From Algoriphagus lutimaris (GTDB lineage: Bacteria > Bacteroidota > Bacteroidia > Cytophagales > Cyclobacteriaceae): a stretch of DNA of 64,000 bases. The stretch covers positions 62,001 to 126,000 of the forward strand of contig NZ_JAFIDJ010000003.1 in NCBI RefSeq assembly GCF_017051705.1, read 5' to 3'. Both the position numbers and the translations under genes were made by a program. Positions 44,914 to 54,134 of this stretch are shown here, one piece after another. Below the pieces are notes generated by a model, which saw nothing but the letters and a program-made list of their open reading frames with translations, was not told the origin of the DNA and did not search any database. Position 1 is the first letter of the stretch, and each line of letters begins with the position of its first letter.

Positions 44914-46698
44914 TTAAAAATCTTGCTTAAATATTTCAAAAAAGGCCTTAGTCTGCCTCAATTCTTCAAATTCAGGATCAATTAAAGCCTTTTGATAAAG
45001 TACCTCACTTTTATCTATAGCTTGCTTCAAATGGATTAAAGCTACCTCATCCTGTCCACTTTTCACTGCTATTAATGCAAGCCCATAATAACCATATCCA
45101 AATGACCGTCCTGCTGTGACCGACTCTTCAAAAGAAATACTTGCATTTGAATAATCTCCACTCATAAAATAAGCCAAACCTTTATTAAAAAAATCCTGTG
45201 CGGTAGAATATTGATATTGAAAACGCAAAGTAGCCAATTTATAATCGCCTCTCATAATATCTATGGATCCCCTTAGACTTTCATTTAACCTAATAAAGTC
45301 TCCGTTTTTGGTAAGTACTGACGCATCTGATAATTTTTTATAAGCTTCTTCTACTCTACCTTGAAGGACTAAAATCTGACCCTGATTATGTAAAACATAA
45401 GGATTATTTTCAATTCGGAGAGCCTGATCAAGGAGACGGTTGGCTTCTTCCCATAATAAACTCTTTTTCTTTGGATCCATTGTGCGCTGCGCCTGCCTCA
45501 TTTTTACCACTGCCAAATTATTATAAGGTAAAGCAGAGCGAAACAACTCCGTCATCTTGCTATAAATTTCTTCTTTGTCTTCCAGTCTAGGGGAAGACTC
45601 TCCGGCAATAGCCCAGTCCGCAGCACTTAATCCTGAATTAAGACCTGAACTTTCCAATGCAGCTTTGAGCTGAGCAGCTTGCTGCTGATCAAGCCCTGCA
45701 ATTGGTTTAGCCTGAATTTCCACTTTGGCAGCTCGAAGTTTTGGAAATAGATCTCTGGAAACTTCTCTAAAACCATTAATTCTTCTCAAATCATCCGCTT
45801 GAGATAGATAGTCTTGCCCATTCAAAAGAACCGAATAAAACTGATCCTTACGCTGTGTAGATAATTTTTCATAATCCCGAAGTAATAACCTAAAATCAAA
45901 CCAATCATTCCATCTGGAACTTAAATCCAGTAAGCTATCCGAAATTCGGATATTAGAGTTTTTCAAATAATCCAAAGTAGCTTCGGCACGGTCCATTCCC
46001 AACTTACTGTTTTTCCCTTCGGTATTTTCGGGAGATTGAGTACCAGTAATTTTTATACCAGAAATAGAAGGGTACTGTAAAATAAAATTCTTGAGCCTAT
46101 CTAAAGTCCCCTTATTTCGACTCGTTTCTACTACTTTGGAAGATCCGGCGGAAAAGAAAAAAGAAAAATCTGAATACCGTGTTAAGTCTTTGTCTAAACT
46201 CCCAGTAGGAATATACAATCCCACCTGGGGAATAGGTTCATCAGGTCTTACTGCCCCTACTTTTACCAACAATGGAGTAGTAATTACTCCTTTTGCCAAT
46301 ATCTTTTTTTCACTGGGACTAATTTGATCTTTTCCCTGATAAAAAATAGCTTCCAGCACCGCCCCTTCCATCCAAGATTGGTATTGAATAGTGAAATTTT
46401 CCTCATAGGTATATTTGCCTAATTCCTTTTGGAGCTCCACGTTACCCAAATTAACCTGTTGATTGGAACCTCTAATTTCAATTTCAACTCTGGGGTTCTT
46501 CGGACTTAAAGCTGAAATGATAGGAATTTCTCCTTTTATCTTAAAGTTTAAAGAATCTCTTTGAAAGATTAATTTAGAAGGATTAATTTCAGAATTCTCT
46601 AAAAAATTATTTTCAGGCACTATTCTTGAACCACATGCTGCAAGAAAAAAAGTTGTAATAAATAAAGTTATTGTTATCAAAAACAATCGATTAAACAT
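44914..46698 (-). CDS. OmpA-like / TPR-repeat lipoprotein
   Basis: This 594-residue predicted lipoprotein has lipobox LAAC and Cys22. The N-terminal beta-rich region (about 40-165) is of unknown type. A central OmpA-like peptidoglycan-binding-type domain (about 175-330) includes FFFSAGSSKV and a MDRAEATLDYLK helix. The C-terminal TPR array (about 360-590) includes NPYVLHNQGQILVLQGRVEEAY and YGYYGLALIAVKSGQDEVA. It may tie outer-membrane protein assemblies to peptidoglycan, but its specific role is unknown. It is not clearly part of the Sus locus; a 215-nt gene-free AT-rich stretch follows the susC 5' region. Confidence 0.8.
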   Translation of the reverse strand: MFNRLFLITITLFITTFFLAACGSRIVPENNFLENSEINPSKLIFQRDSLNFKIKGEIPIISALSPKNPRVEIEIRGSNQQVNLGNVELQKELGKYTYEENFTIQYQSWMEGAVLEAIFYQGKDQISPSEKKILAKGVITTPLLVKVGAVRPDEPIPQVGLYIPTGSLDKDLTRYSDFSFFFSAGSSKVVETSRNKGTLDRLKNFILQYPSISGIKITGTQSPENTEGKNSKLGMDRAEATLDYLKNSNIRISDSLLDLSSRWNDWFDFRLLLRDYEKLSTQRKDQFYSVLLNGQDYLSQADDLRRINGFREVSRDLFPKLRAAKVEIQAKPIAGLDQQQAAQLKAALESSGLNSGLSAADWAIAGESSPRLEDKEEIYSKMTELFRSALPYNNLAVVKMRQAQRTMDPKKKSLLWEEANRLLDQALRIENNPYVLHNQGQILVLQGRVEEAYKKLSDASVLTKNGDFIRLNESLRGSIDIMRGDYKLATLRFQYQYSTAQDFFNKGLAYFMSGDYSNASISFEESVTAGRSFGYGYYGLALIAVKSGQDEVALIHLKQAIDKSEVLYQKALIDPEFEELRQTKAFFEIFKQDF

Positions 46699-46760
46699 AT
46701 TGCTTTATAGTTTGGATCAACATTTTTTATAAATTTAGATTACTAAACCACTACAAGACC

Positions 46761-46979
46761 ATGGAAAAGATAAAATTATTCTTTGAAGAAAGGGCTTTTG
46801 GAGTATGTTCTAGATTAGGAGAGAAATTAAATTTCCCTATCGACAGTATTCGTTTATTTTTTATCTATACCTCCTTCATCACGATGGGGTCACCTGTTAT
46901 CATCTATGTCAGTATGGCAATGATGATGAAAATAAGGAAATACTTTAGAAAAAGTAATAATCCAATTTTGTTTGATTAA
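46761..46979 (+). CDS. PspC-domain small membrane protein
   Basis: This 72-residue protein resembles the PspC domain of phage-shock envelope-stress proteins. A short basic/acidic start (GVCSRLGEKLNFPIDSIRLFF) leads into a single membrane helix (about 33-55, FIYTSFITMGSPVIIYVSMAMMM) and a basic tail. No partner psp genes are nearby. The stop overlaps that of the convergent glycosyltransferase by 4 nt. Confidence 0.82.
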   Translation: MEKIKLFFEERAFGVCSRLGEKLNFPIDSIRLFFIYTSFITMGSPVIIYVSMAMMMKIRKYFRKSNNPILFD

Positions 46980-47983
46980 AGAGATCGGAAGGTTTTTTTC
47001 TTCAAAATTCCCGTACTCAATATCAAGAATCTGACTGGCCCTTTTCCAGGAACTGATTTCCCTTTACTTACTTTCACAATTTGATCCACAGAGATATTTC
47101 TATGGACTATAAACTCTTTGTATCCTTTCCAGATAGCTCGAGCATTTGCCCGGTCACCCTTTAGGAAAAATGAAATGGCAGCCATCATCTCCAGGCAAAA
47201 TTTAGCAAGAAAAATCAAGCCGAAATTCAGCCTTCCCTCATTCTTAAAAATCATTGAAAGACTATTTCTGACATTAAGGAATAGTTTTCGGGAACTATTT
47301 CTTGCCAAAGTAGCCCCACCTACATGATATACTTTGGTATTTCCATCATATCCGATTTTCCAGCCTTTATTCCTCATTCTCCAGCAAAGATCAATTTCTT
47401 CCATGTGCGCAAAGAAATGAGCATCAAAACCGTTCATTTGATGAAATGCCTCTGCATTAACAAGCATGCATGCCCCAGATGCCCAATCTACGTCAATAAA
47501 ATCATCGTATTGCCCTTCATCCCTTTCAATATGTTCCCAAATCCTCCCTCTACAATAGGGATATGCTAGAGAATCAATAAACCCTCCTCCTGCCCCTGCA
47601 TAATCAAAATAATCTCGGTTTTGAAAAGAAAGAATTTTAGGCTGGAGGGCAGCGTAATCCGGTTTTGTTTCAGCTGATGCTACCAGATCCAAATCCCATT
47701 CCGGAGTCACCTCCACATCTGAATTGAGCAGAATGTAATATTTGTATTTTCCTTTTAATTCTTCTAAGCCCCAATTATATCCTCCAGCATACCCGAAATT
47801 TGCTTTTAATGGAATTAAATTGACTTGGGAAAAATTTCTTGAAATTAACGTGGTAGATTGATCAGTACTCGAATTATCAATTATCCAAATATCCGATTGG
47901 CTGTATTCTACTACAGAAGGAAGGAATTTTTGAAGCATTTCCTCTCCATTGTAATTAAGAATGACTACTGCACAGGATTTCAT
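46976..47983 (-). CDS. Family 2 glycosyltransferase
   Basis: This is a predicted sugar transferase of the GT-A fold, 335 residues. VVILNYNGEEMLQKFLPS starts the domain, DIWIIDNSSTDQST binds the nucleotide, and ILLNSDVEVTPEWD is the DxD-like site. EEIDLCWRMRNKGWKI is typical of rhamnosyl/galactofuranosyl-type GT2 enzymes. A C-terminal amphipathic or membrane-associated segment lies near 265-290. It probably acts in cell-surface polysaccharide or glycolipid synthesis; acceptor and donor are unknown. Confidence 0.9.
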   Translation of the reverse strand: MKSCAVVILNYNGEEMLQKFLPSVVEYSQSDIWIIDNSSTDQSTTLISRNFSQVNLIPLKANFGYAGGYNWGLEELKGKYKYYILLNSDVEVTPEWDLDLVASAETKPDYAALQPKILSFQNRDYFDYAGAGGGFIDSLAYPYCRGRIWEHIERDEGQYDDFIDVDWASGACMLVNAEAFHQMNGFDAHFFAHMEEIDLCWRMRNKGWKIGYDGNTKVYHVGGATLARNSSRKLFLNVRNSLSMIFKNEGRLNFGLIFLAKFCLEMMAAISFFLKGDRANARAIWKGYKEFIVHRNISVDQIVKVSKGKSVPGKGPVRFLILSTGILKKKTFRSL

Positions 47984-48071
47984 GATGAGTATATAATAAT
48001 TTTCACCATTTCAAATGGAATCTACCAAAGTTGAACTCATACCTTTATCTGACATTTTTACCCGGCGGATT

Positions 48072-48407
48072 TCACCCAAACATGCCACCGAGGTCCATTC
48101 CCGGAATATTAGGAATCACACCATCAGTAGCGGATTTCATCGCGGCTTTAATCTTTATCTCAATGGCATCCATAGCGATATTGGTTGCTGCCACTACTAG
48201 ATCGCTTAGCATTTCTTTATCGTTTGGTGTCAATAAAGATTCATCAATATCGATTTTCAGAACTTTCCGATTTCCATTGACCGTAACCTTTACCAATCCA
48301 GCTCCGGATTCACCTTCTGCTGTAAGGTGAACTAATTTTGCCTGTGCATCTTTAATTTTCGATTGGGCTTCCTTGATCTTGCCCATCATCCCCATGATAT
48401 CAAACAT
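48072..48407 (-). CDS. YbaB/EbfC family nucleoid-associated protein
   Basis: The 111-residue DNA-binding protein of the YbaB family forms tweezer-like dimers. It opens with MFDIMGMMGKIKEAQSKIKDAQ, followed by the conserved TAEGESGAGLVKVTVNGNRKVLKIDI and a C-terminal helix with MKSATDGVIPNIPGM. In many bacteria ybaB neighbours dnaX and recR; neither is here. Confidence 0.93.
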   Translation of the reverse strand: MFDIMGMMGKIKEAQSKIKDAQAKLVHLTAEGESGAGLVKVTVNGNRKVLKIDIDESLLTPNDKEMLSDLVVAATNIAMDAIEIKIKAAMKSATDGVIPNIPGMDLGGMFG

Positions 48408-48601
48408 ATTTTTTCTTTATCTCTACTTTAAATTTTATTTCAATCTCAATTTTTGGCATCTGTGCTTTTGACGGATATCAACGATTTAAATCAATTTTAA
48501 AACGATAATAACCATTTGTAAATTAAAGTTTCTTCCTTTTTAAAAAACATGTAACTTTTATATAGGTTTTTTAGTATTTATACTATCTAATCTTAACCTA
48601 C

Positions 48602-48883
48602 ATGAAACCCATAGAATCCATTGAAAAAGAGCACATTGCACACCTCTTTTTCAGCAAAAAAGAAGTTCTTCCTGATCCTGATTTACAGAAGTTGAGACTT
48701 TCCAAACTATTCAGATCTCAGACGCTAGGAAACCTCCTTCAAACAAAAGTATACCTTACGTTTGAAGCAGCTGACGGAAACATTTATCAAACTCACACCA
48801 CCGTTTGGGCTGTTGGAAATGATTACATTTCTTTAAAAGGAGGACTAACGATTCCCGTCTCTTCTATTTTGGAAGTAGATTAA
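48602..48883 (+). CDS. Hypothetical protein (93 aa)
   Basis: I do not recognise a named family. The 93-residue soluble protein has a helical, charged N-terminal half and a beta-rich C-terminal half (KVYLTFEAADGNIYQTHTT, then VGNDYISLKGGLTIPVSSI). That half could be a small barrel or ligand-binding domain. It has a good ATG, no signal peptide, and overlaps the convergent hisS stop by 4 nt. A 194-nt AT-rich gap precedes it. Confidence 0.7.
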   Translation: MKPIESIEKEHIAHLFFSKKEVLPDPDLQKLRLSKLFRSQTLGNLLQTKVYLTFEAADGNIYQTHTTVWAVGNDYISLKGGLTIPVSSILEVD

Positions 48884-50247
48884 TTCCCTTTAAGTAAAGA
48901 AATCACTTCTTCTACTTTTAAATTTTCCTGATTCCCCGTCTCCAAGTTCTTCAAAGCAAGGGTTTCAGTGGCTATCTCATTGTCTCCACAAATCCCAACA
49001 AAAGGGATACCTTTTTTATTGGCAAAATCAAATTGCTTTTTCGCTTTCACTACATCAGGATAAATTTCAGCTTTGATTCCTGCATTTCGGAATTGAGTCA
49101 ATACATTCAAGGCATATCGGAATCCTTTTTGGTCAAAGTGGGTCAACAATAGAGTGGTTCCTTTTAAGCTTTCCTCTGGAAACAAATCCAATTCCTCCAA
49201 TACATCATAAAGTCTATCCACACCAAAGGAGAATCCCACTCCTGATACACCGGAAAGGCCAAATACTCCTGTCAAATTGTCGTATCTACCACCCCCACTT
49301 ACGGAGCCTATTGAAACTCCTTTCACTTTTACTTCAAAAATAGCTCCTGTATAATAGGACAAACCTCTTGCTAGCATGATATCAAAATCCACATGCTCTA
49401 AATTCGCCCCCATCTGATCAAGAATATCAAGCATTTCCTCTAATTCAGATACACCCTTCAACCCCACTTCACTAGTCGCCAAGAAATCCTTTAAAAAGGC
49501 AATTTTCCCTTTTAGGTCCGTTTCCAACTGAACTAGAGGCTCCAATTTATCTACAGATTGGGAAGCAAATCCTCGTTCACCTAGTTCCTCTTTTACTTTT
49601 TGCCAACCTATCTTATCTAGTTTATCAATCGCCACACATAGAGGCCCTTCTTTGCCTGACTCCCCGATGGCTTCAGAAATCCCAGTCAAGATCTTCCGGT
49701 TATTGACTTTAATATCATAACTGGAAAGTCCAAGCTTTGTAAAGACATCACGAATCATTAGAACAATCTCCGCTTCACAAACCAAACTTTCCGTTCCCAC
49801 CACATCTGCATCACATTGGTAAAACTCCCTATACCTTCCCTTTTGGGGACGATCAGCTCTCCACACCGGTTGAATTTGGAACCTTTTAAATGGAAAAGTC
49901 AGTTCATTTCTGTTCATCACCACATAACGTGCAAATGGAACAGTTAAATCATAACGAAGCCCTTTTTCTGCTACCTTAGGTAAAGTGACAGCTGCACCTG
50001 AAGCAATGTCATCTGAATTGACTTTCTTAAGAAAATCACCACTATTTAAAATCTTGAAAAGTAACTGATCTCCTTCGTCCCCATATTTCCCTGTCAGGGT
50101 ACTCAGATTCTCCATAGCGGGAGTCTCGATCTGTTGGTATCCAAATAGCTGAAAAGTGTCTTTAATCGTATTTAGAATAAAATTTCGACGAGCCATTTGG
50201 ACGGGCCCAAAATCTCTTGTTCCTTTTGGAAGACTAGGTTTTTGCAT
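48880..50247 (-). CDS. hisS: Histidine-tRNA ligase
   Basis: This is a class II aminoacyl-tRNA synthetase that charges tRNA-His. The 455-residue protein has the N-terminal PKGTRDFGP motif. Motif 2 is RYREFYQCDADVVG, and the His-specific loop is ARGLSYYTGAIFEV. Motif 3 region SGGGRYDNL...GVGFSFGVDRL and a C-terminal anticodon-binding domain (from about 355) complete it. It is divergent from a 47-codon basic protein gene. Confidence 0.96.
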   Translation of the reverse strand: MQKPSLPKGTRDFGPVQMARRNFILNTIKDTFQLFGYQQIETPAMENLSTLTGKYGDEGDQLLFKILNSGDFLKKVNSDDIASGAAVTLPKVAEKGLRYDLTVPFARYVVMNRNELTFPFKRFQIQPVWRADRPQKGRYREFYQCDADVVGTESLVCEAEIVLMIRDVFTKLGLSSYDIKVNNRKILTGISEAIGESGKEGPLCVAIDKLDKIGWQKVKEELGERGFASQSVDKLEPLVQLETDLKGKIAFLKDFLATSEVGLKGVSELEEMLDILDQMGANLEHVDFDIMLARGLSYYTGAIFEVKVKGVSIGSVSGGGRYDNLTGVFGLSGVSGVGFSFGVDRLYDVLEELDLFPEESLKGTTLLLTHFDQKGFRYALNVLTQFRNAGIKAEIYPDVVKAKKQFDFANKKGIPFVGICGDNEIATETLALKNLETGNQENLKVEEVISLLKGN

Positions 50248-50363
50248 GCTTAATCTGGTGATTTAGACTTCAAATTTATTTAAAAATTGGGAAACAGCCC
50301 TCTTAATTGAAATCAATTAGAATTTATTTCAAGATTATACTAGGCTAAAAAGATTTGTTTTCT

Positions 50364-50371
50364 TAATTTTG
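50364..50371 (+). promoter_or_regulatory. -7 promoter box of the 47-codon gene
   Basis: TAATTTTG matches TAnnTTTG. A poor -33 match (TAGG, 50341-50344) lies exactly 19 nt upstream. The start codon is 39 nt downstream. Confidence 0.55.
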
Positions 50372-50410
50372 CGCTTCGTTTCGGAACAAAAACATTAAAA
50401 ATATACGACC

Positions 50411-50554
50411 ATGGCAGTTACTACATTAAAGAGAAAGTTGAAAAGAAAAAGATTGTCTCAAAATACTCGCGTAATAAAGATCAAGCAACTGTGCGCTAAG
50501 CCAGTGATTAAGAACGTGGACGTAGAAGAATTGAAAAAGTCTTTTGCAAAATAA
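50411..50554 (+). CDS. Very small basic protein (47 aa), function unknown
   Basis: A 47-codon frame starts MAVTTLKRKLKRKRLSQ and ends VEELKKSFAK. It is rich in Lys/Arg (about one third of residues), as in ribosome- or nucleic-acid-binding mini-proteins. It is not bS21, bL36 or Thx by motif. It has its own promoter box and an excellent terminator 23 nt after the stop, so it is a complete one-gene transcription unit. I have a weak recollection of similar orphan proteins in Cytophagales but cannot name the family. Confidence 0.75.
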   Translation: MAVTTLKRKLKRKRLSQNTRVIKIKQLCAKPVIKNVDVEELKKSFAK

Positions 50555-50577
50555 TTGACCTTCCCCTTAGGGTAAAG

Positions 50578-50604
50578 AGGCGATCTTTGGATCGCCTTTT
50601 TTAT
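50578..50604. terminator. Terminator after the 47-codon gene
   Basis: A perfect AGGCGATC/GATCGCCT stem with a TTTG loop is followed by TTTTTT. It lies between this gene and the convergent phosphodiesterase gene. Confidence 0.9.
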
Positions 50605-51104
50605 TTTCCTCTTTTTCCCAATTCCACCACATTTAGATTTTTCACCTTCCCTAGTTCCAATTCAAAAAGCAACAAGGTACGCATATGATGAAATCCTTGT
50701 TGCCCTATCGCTCCAGGGTTCATATACAGACAATTTACAGTAGGATCGAACTCCACCTTGCAAATATGGGAATGCCCACATATAAAAAGATCGGGGCTAT
50801 ATTCCCTGATTTTTGATTTCACCCCTTTCGCATATCGAGGAGGTTTTCCCCCAATGTGAGTCATCAAGACAGTCACTCCCTCCGTCTCCCAATATTGCCA
50901 TTCCGGATAAAGCTGTTGAATTTCCAAATCATCTATATTCCCAAAAACAGCCCTTATTTGCTTTCCTTTGGGAAGCAAACCCATCACTTTGGAATCTCCA
51001 ATATCTCCAGCATGCCAAATCTCATCTACATCTTGTAAATAGGTAAGAGTTTTGTGATCAATAAAACTGTGTGAATCGGAAATGAGTGCAATCTTAGTGG
51101 ACAT
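50601..51104 (-). CDS. YfcE/MJ0936-type metallophosphoesterase
   Basis: This is a 167-residue calcineurin-like phosphodiesterase. The metal-site motifs run in order: ISDSHSFID, EIWHAGDIGD, AVFGNIDD, VLMTHIGG and FICGHSHICKVE. The small size and motif set match the YfcE family, which hydrolyses phosphodiesters in vitro; the physiological substrate is unknown. It has no signal peptide, so it is cytosolic. Confidence 0.92.
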   Translation of the reverse strand: MSTKIALISDSHSFIDHKTLTYLQDVDEIWHAGDIGDSKVMGLLPKGKQIRAVFGNIDDLEIQQLYPEWQYWETEGVTVLMTHIGGKPPRYAKGVKSKIREYSPDLFICGHSHICKVEFDPTVNCLYMNPGAIGQQGFHHMRTLLLFELELGKVKNLNVVELGKRGK

Positions 51105-51171
51105 TTATAAATAAAGGACTTAAATTCCTTTCAATTTGGCTCCCTAAAAGTTCACTTCAAACAATTCACCC

Positions 51172-51573
51172 ATGAAAACTTATCTAAAAATTTTCCTTGC
51201 TTTCTTCTCCATGTCAATCATTGCTGCCTGTTCAACTGAATCAACAGACGAACCGATAAAGAGTATTTCCGTCGATGATTTCGAGGAGCTATTATCTCAG
51301 AATTCACAACCGATTATTTTAGATGTCAGAACTCCAGAGGAGTATACTGAAGGTCACATAGATGGCGCAATGCTTACCAACTTTTTAGGAGATGATTTTC
51401 AAAAACAAATAGAAAATCTAGACAAAAGCAAATCCTATGTGGTCTATTGTAAATCCGGTATTCGGCAGGCAAAAGCCGCGACTTACATGAAAGAATCCGG
51501 ATTTAAGCATGTCTATCTACTGGATGGTGGTATCGACAACTGGATGAAAGAAGGCAAACCAACAAAAAAATGA
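51172..51573 (+). CDS. Rhodanese-domain lipoprotein
   Basis: The 133-residue protein has a lipoprotein signal (IIAACS, Cys20) and one rhodanese domain (about 35-130). It shows LDVRTPEEYTEGHIDGA, the active-site loop VVYCKSGIRQAK with catalytic Cys93, and the LLDGGIDNW end. It is predicted to handle sulfane sulfur in the periplasm, but the substrate is unknown. The stop overlaps the aldehyde dehydrogenase start by 4 nt (ATGA), so the two are translationally coupled. Confidence 0.9.
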   Translation: MKTYLKIFLAFFSMSIIAACSTESTDEPIKSISVDDFEELLSQNSQPIILDVRTPEEYTEGHIDGAMLTNFLGDDFQKQIENLDKSKSYVVYCKSGIRQAKAATYMKESGFKHVYLLDGGIDNWMKEGKPTKK

Positions 51574-52940
51574 GTGAAATTAAATCTATTAATCCGTACA
51601 CTGGAGAATTGTTAAAAAGCTATCCCTCTTTAAATGAACCTGAAATTCGGGAAAAGTTAGAATTGTCAGATCAAACCTACAATAATTGGAAAAACACATC
51701 TTTTTCTGAACGCGCTGAACTTATGGCAAATGCAGGACAACAGCTATTGAAGGAAAAACTGAAATATGCCAACATCATTTCTTTGGAAATGGGAAAAGTA
51801 ATCAAAGAATCCATTGCAGAAGTGGAAAAATGTGCTTGGGTCTGTGACTATTATTCCAAAAACGCATCTGAATTTCTTAAGGATGAACCGATTGATTTAC
51901 CTGATGGAAAGAAAGCAAAACTTAGCCATGAGCCTCTAGGAACCATATTAGCCGTAATGCCTTGGAATTTTCCTTTTTGGCAGGTTTTTCGATTTGCTGC
52001 CCCTACCTTGATGGCAGGAAATACCGGACTTTTAAAGCATGCATCCAATGTTCCTCAATGTTCATTAGCGATTGAGGAGGTATTCGAACGAGCAGGATTC
52101 CCAAAAGGTACATTTCAAAGTTTATTGATTGACTCAAAAGCCACTACGCAGGTAATTTCCAACCCAATCATCAAAGCAGTTACACTTACTGGAAGCGAAA
52201 AAGCAGGCGCGAGTGTAGCATCTGAAGCAGGAAAAAACATCAAGAAAGCTGTTTTAGAACTTGGGGGGAGTGACCCTTTCATTGTATTAAAAGATGCAGA
52301 CATTCCGCTAGCTGCTGAAACTGCAGTCAAAGCCAGAATGATCAATAATGGACAAAGCTGTATTGCAGCCAAGCGTTTTATCATAGAGGAGGAGGTCTAT
52401 TTCAAATTTGCAGAACTTTTCTCCGCCAAATTAAAAGAACTGAATTCAGGAGATCCTTTGGATGAAAAATCGGATTATGCATGTATGGCTAGAGCTGATT
52501 TAGCTTCAGAATTGTATTACCAAGTACAAAAGAGTGTAAAAAAAGGAGCAAAAGTGCTAGTAGGAGGGATAAAACCTGAGGAAGGGACAGCATTTTTCAA
52601 CCCTACCATATTAACTGATATACCTTCACATTCTCCAGCTTATTCGGAAGAATTATTTGGTCCAGTAGCCAACCTATTTTCTGTAAAAAATGAGGATGAA
52701 GCAATCAGGTTGGCAAATGATTCTGAATTTGGTCTAGGAAGCTCTATTTGGACTAAAGACCTCAAGAAGGGAGAGTTATTGGCTAGTAAAATTGAAAGCG
52801 GAGCTGTATTTATCAATTCCATGGTAGCTTCAAATCCCCACCTTCCTTTTGGCGGCATCAAAAAATCCGGATTTGGTCGAGAGCTGGGTAGATATGGTAT
52901 TTTAGAATTCGTAAATACTAAAACTGTCTATTTGGGTTAA
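51570..52940 (+). CDS. NAD(P)-dependent aldehyde dehydrogenase (succinate-semialdehyde type)
   Basis: The 456-residue enzyme oxidises an aldehyde to its acid. The family motifs are MPWNFPFWQVFR near residue 130, the nucleotide-site VTLTGSEKAG, and ELGGSDPFIVL with the general-base Glu. The catalytic Cys264 is in NGQSCIAAKRF, and PFGGIKKSGFGRELG lies near the end. Sequence style fits succinate-semialdehyde dehydrogenase (GabD/Sad-like), but specificity is inferred. It is coupled to the upstream rhodanese gene. Confidence 0.9.
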   Translation: MSEIKSINPYTGELLKSYPSLNEPEIREKLELSDQTYNNWKNTSFSERAELMANAGQQLLKEKLKYANIISLEMGKVIKESIAEVEKCAWVCDYYSKNASEFLKDEPIDLPDGKKAKLSHEPLGTILAVMPWNFPFWQVFRFAAPTLMAGNTGLLKHASNVPQCSLAIEEVFERAGFPKGTFQSLLIDSKATTQVISNPIIKAVTLTGSEKAGASVASEAGKNIKKAVLELGGSDPFIVLKDADIPLAAETAVKARMINNGQSCIAAKRFIIEEEVYFKFAELFSAKLKELNSGDPLDEKSDYACMARADLASELYYQVQKSVKKGAKVLVGGIKPEEGTAFFNPTILTDIPSHSPAYSEELFGPVANLFSVKNEDEAIRLANDSEFGLGSSIWTKDLKKGELLASKIESGAVFINSMVASNPHLPFGGIKKSGFGRELGRYGILEFVNTKTVYLG

Positions 52941-52973
52941 ATAAGAATATTAATCACGCGGTGTATTTTTGCA

Positions 52974-52981
52974 ATTGCCCA
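52974..52981 (+). promoter_or_regulatory. -7 promoter box of the pyruvate dehydrogenase beta gene
   Basis: TATTTTTG matches TAnnTTTG and ends 41 nt before the ATG at 53023. No well-placed TTG box is visible. Confidence 0.45.
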
Positions 52982-53022
52982 ATTCCTTTCTATTTTTACG
53001 AACCAAATTTTGTCTTACACTA

Positions 53023-54000
53023 ATGAGAGAATTACAGTTTCGTGAAGCCCTGAGAGAGGCCATGTCTGAAGAAATGAGACGTGATAAGAGCGTTTTTTTA
53101 ATGGGCGAAGAAGTTGCTGAATATAACGGTGCATATAAAGTGTCACAGGGGATGCTAGATGAGTTCGGCCCTGAAAGAATTTATGACACTCCGATTGCAG
53201 AACTTGGTTTTGCAGGATTAGGGGTAGGTGCAGCCATGAATGGCCTAAAACCTATCATCGAGTTCATGACATTCAACTTTTCTTTGGTTGCCATTGATCA
53301 AATCATCAATTCAGCTGCAAAAATGCTAGCAATGACAGGCGGGGCCTATAGTGTGCCTATCGTATTTAGAGGTCCTACTGGAAACGCAGGTCAACTGGGA
53401 GCTACGCACTCTTCCAACTTTGAAAACTGGTTTGCAAATACACCTGGCTTGAAGGTAATTGTTCCTTCTAATCCATACGATGCCAAAGGTTTATTAAAAG
53501 CGGCAATACGTGACCCAGACCCAGTGATTTTCATGGAGTCTGAAGTTATGTATAGTGATAAAGGAGAAGTACCTGATGGAGAATATTTATTACCTATCGG
53601 AGTAGCCGACATCAAAAGAAAAGGAAATGACGTGACAGTTATTTCTTTTGGTAAAATGATGAAAGTAGCGCTTCAAGCAGCAGAAGAAATGGCAAAAGAA
53701 GGTATCGACTGTGAAGTAATTGACTTAAGAACAGTAAGACCAATCGACTATGCCACTTGTGTAGAGTCTTTAAAGAAAACAAATAGAGCAGTAATTGTGG
53801 AGGAAGCAAATCCGTTAGCTGCCATTTCGTCTGAATTAACTTATCATTTCCAGAGATATGCATTCGATTATTTAGATGCACCTGTGATTAGAGTCAATTC
53901 AATGGATATTCCTTTGAGCTACTCTCCAACTTATATAGATGTGACTATTCCAAACGTTCAGAGAACAGTAGACGCAATCAAAAAAGTAAGCTATAAATAA
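53023..54000 (+). CDS. pdhB: Pyruvate dehydrogenase E1 component subunit beta
   Basis: The beta subunit of heterotetrameric E1 binds thiamine diphosphate together with the alpha subunit, which is not in this window. The 325-residue protein has the family start (MRELQFREALREAMSEEM) and VFLMGEEVAEYNGAYKVSQG, with the Glu that activates the cofactor. FRGPTGNAGQLGATHSSN and the C-terminal transketolase domain EEANPLAAISSE follow. An upstream in-frame start (52969) adds 18 residues over the promoter and is rejected. It is single, with its own terminator. Confidence 0.95.
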   Translation: MRELQFREALREAMSEEMRRDKSVFLMGEEVAEYNGAYKVSQGMLDEFGPERIYDTPIAELGFAGLGVGAAMNGLKPIIEFMTFNFSLVAIDQIINSAAKMLAMTGGAYSVPIVFRGPTGNAGQLGATHSSNFENWFANTPGLKVIVPSNPYDAKGLLKAAIRDPDPVIFMESEVMYSDKGEVPDGEYLLPIGVADIKRKGNDVTVISFGKMMKVALQAAEEMAKEGIDCEVIDLRTVRPIDYATCVESLKKTNRAVIVEEANPLAAISSELTYHFQRYAFDYLDAPVIRVNSMDIPLSYSPTYIDVTIPNVQRTVDAIKKVSYK

Positions 54001-54015
54001 GAATTTCAAAACACA

Positions 54016-54047
54016 AAAAAGCCAACCTCTAAAAGGTTGGCTTTTTT
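54016..54047 (+). terminator. Terminator after pdhB
   Basis: An AAAAGCCAACC/GGTTGGCTTTT stem with an eight-base loop is followed by a T-run. Confidence 0.9.
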
Positions 54048-54134
54048 GTTTATACCCAATCTATCTAAAATAGTTTTTTTGATATTTTATGAAAGCTGGA
54101 CTTGAGCAACCTCGAATCCAGCATGTGAATTCAA

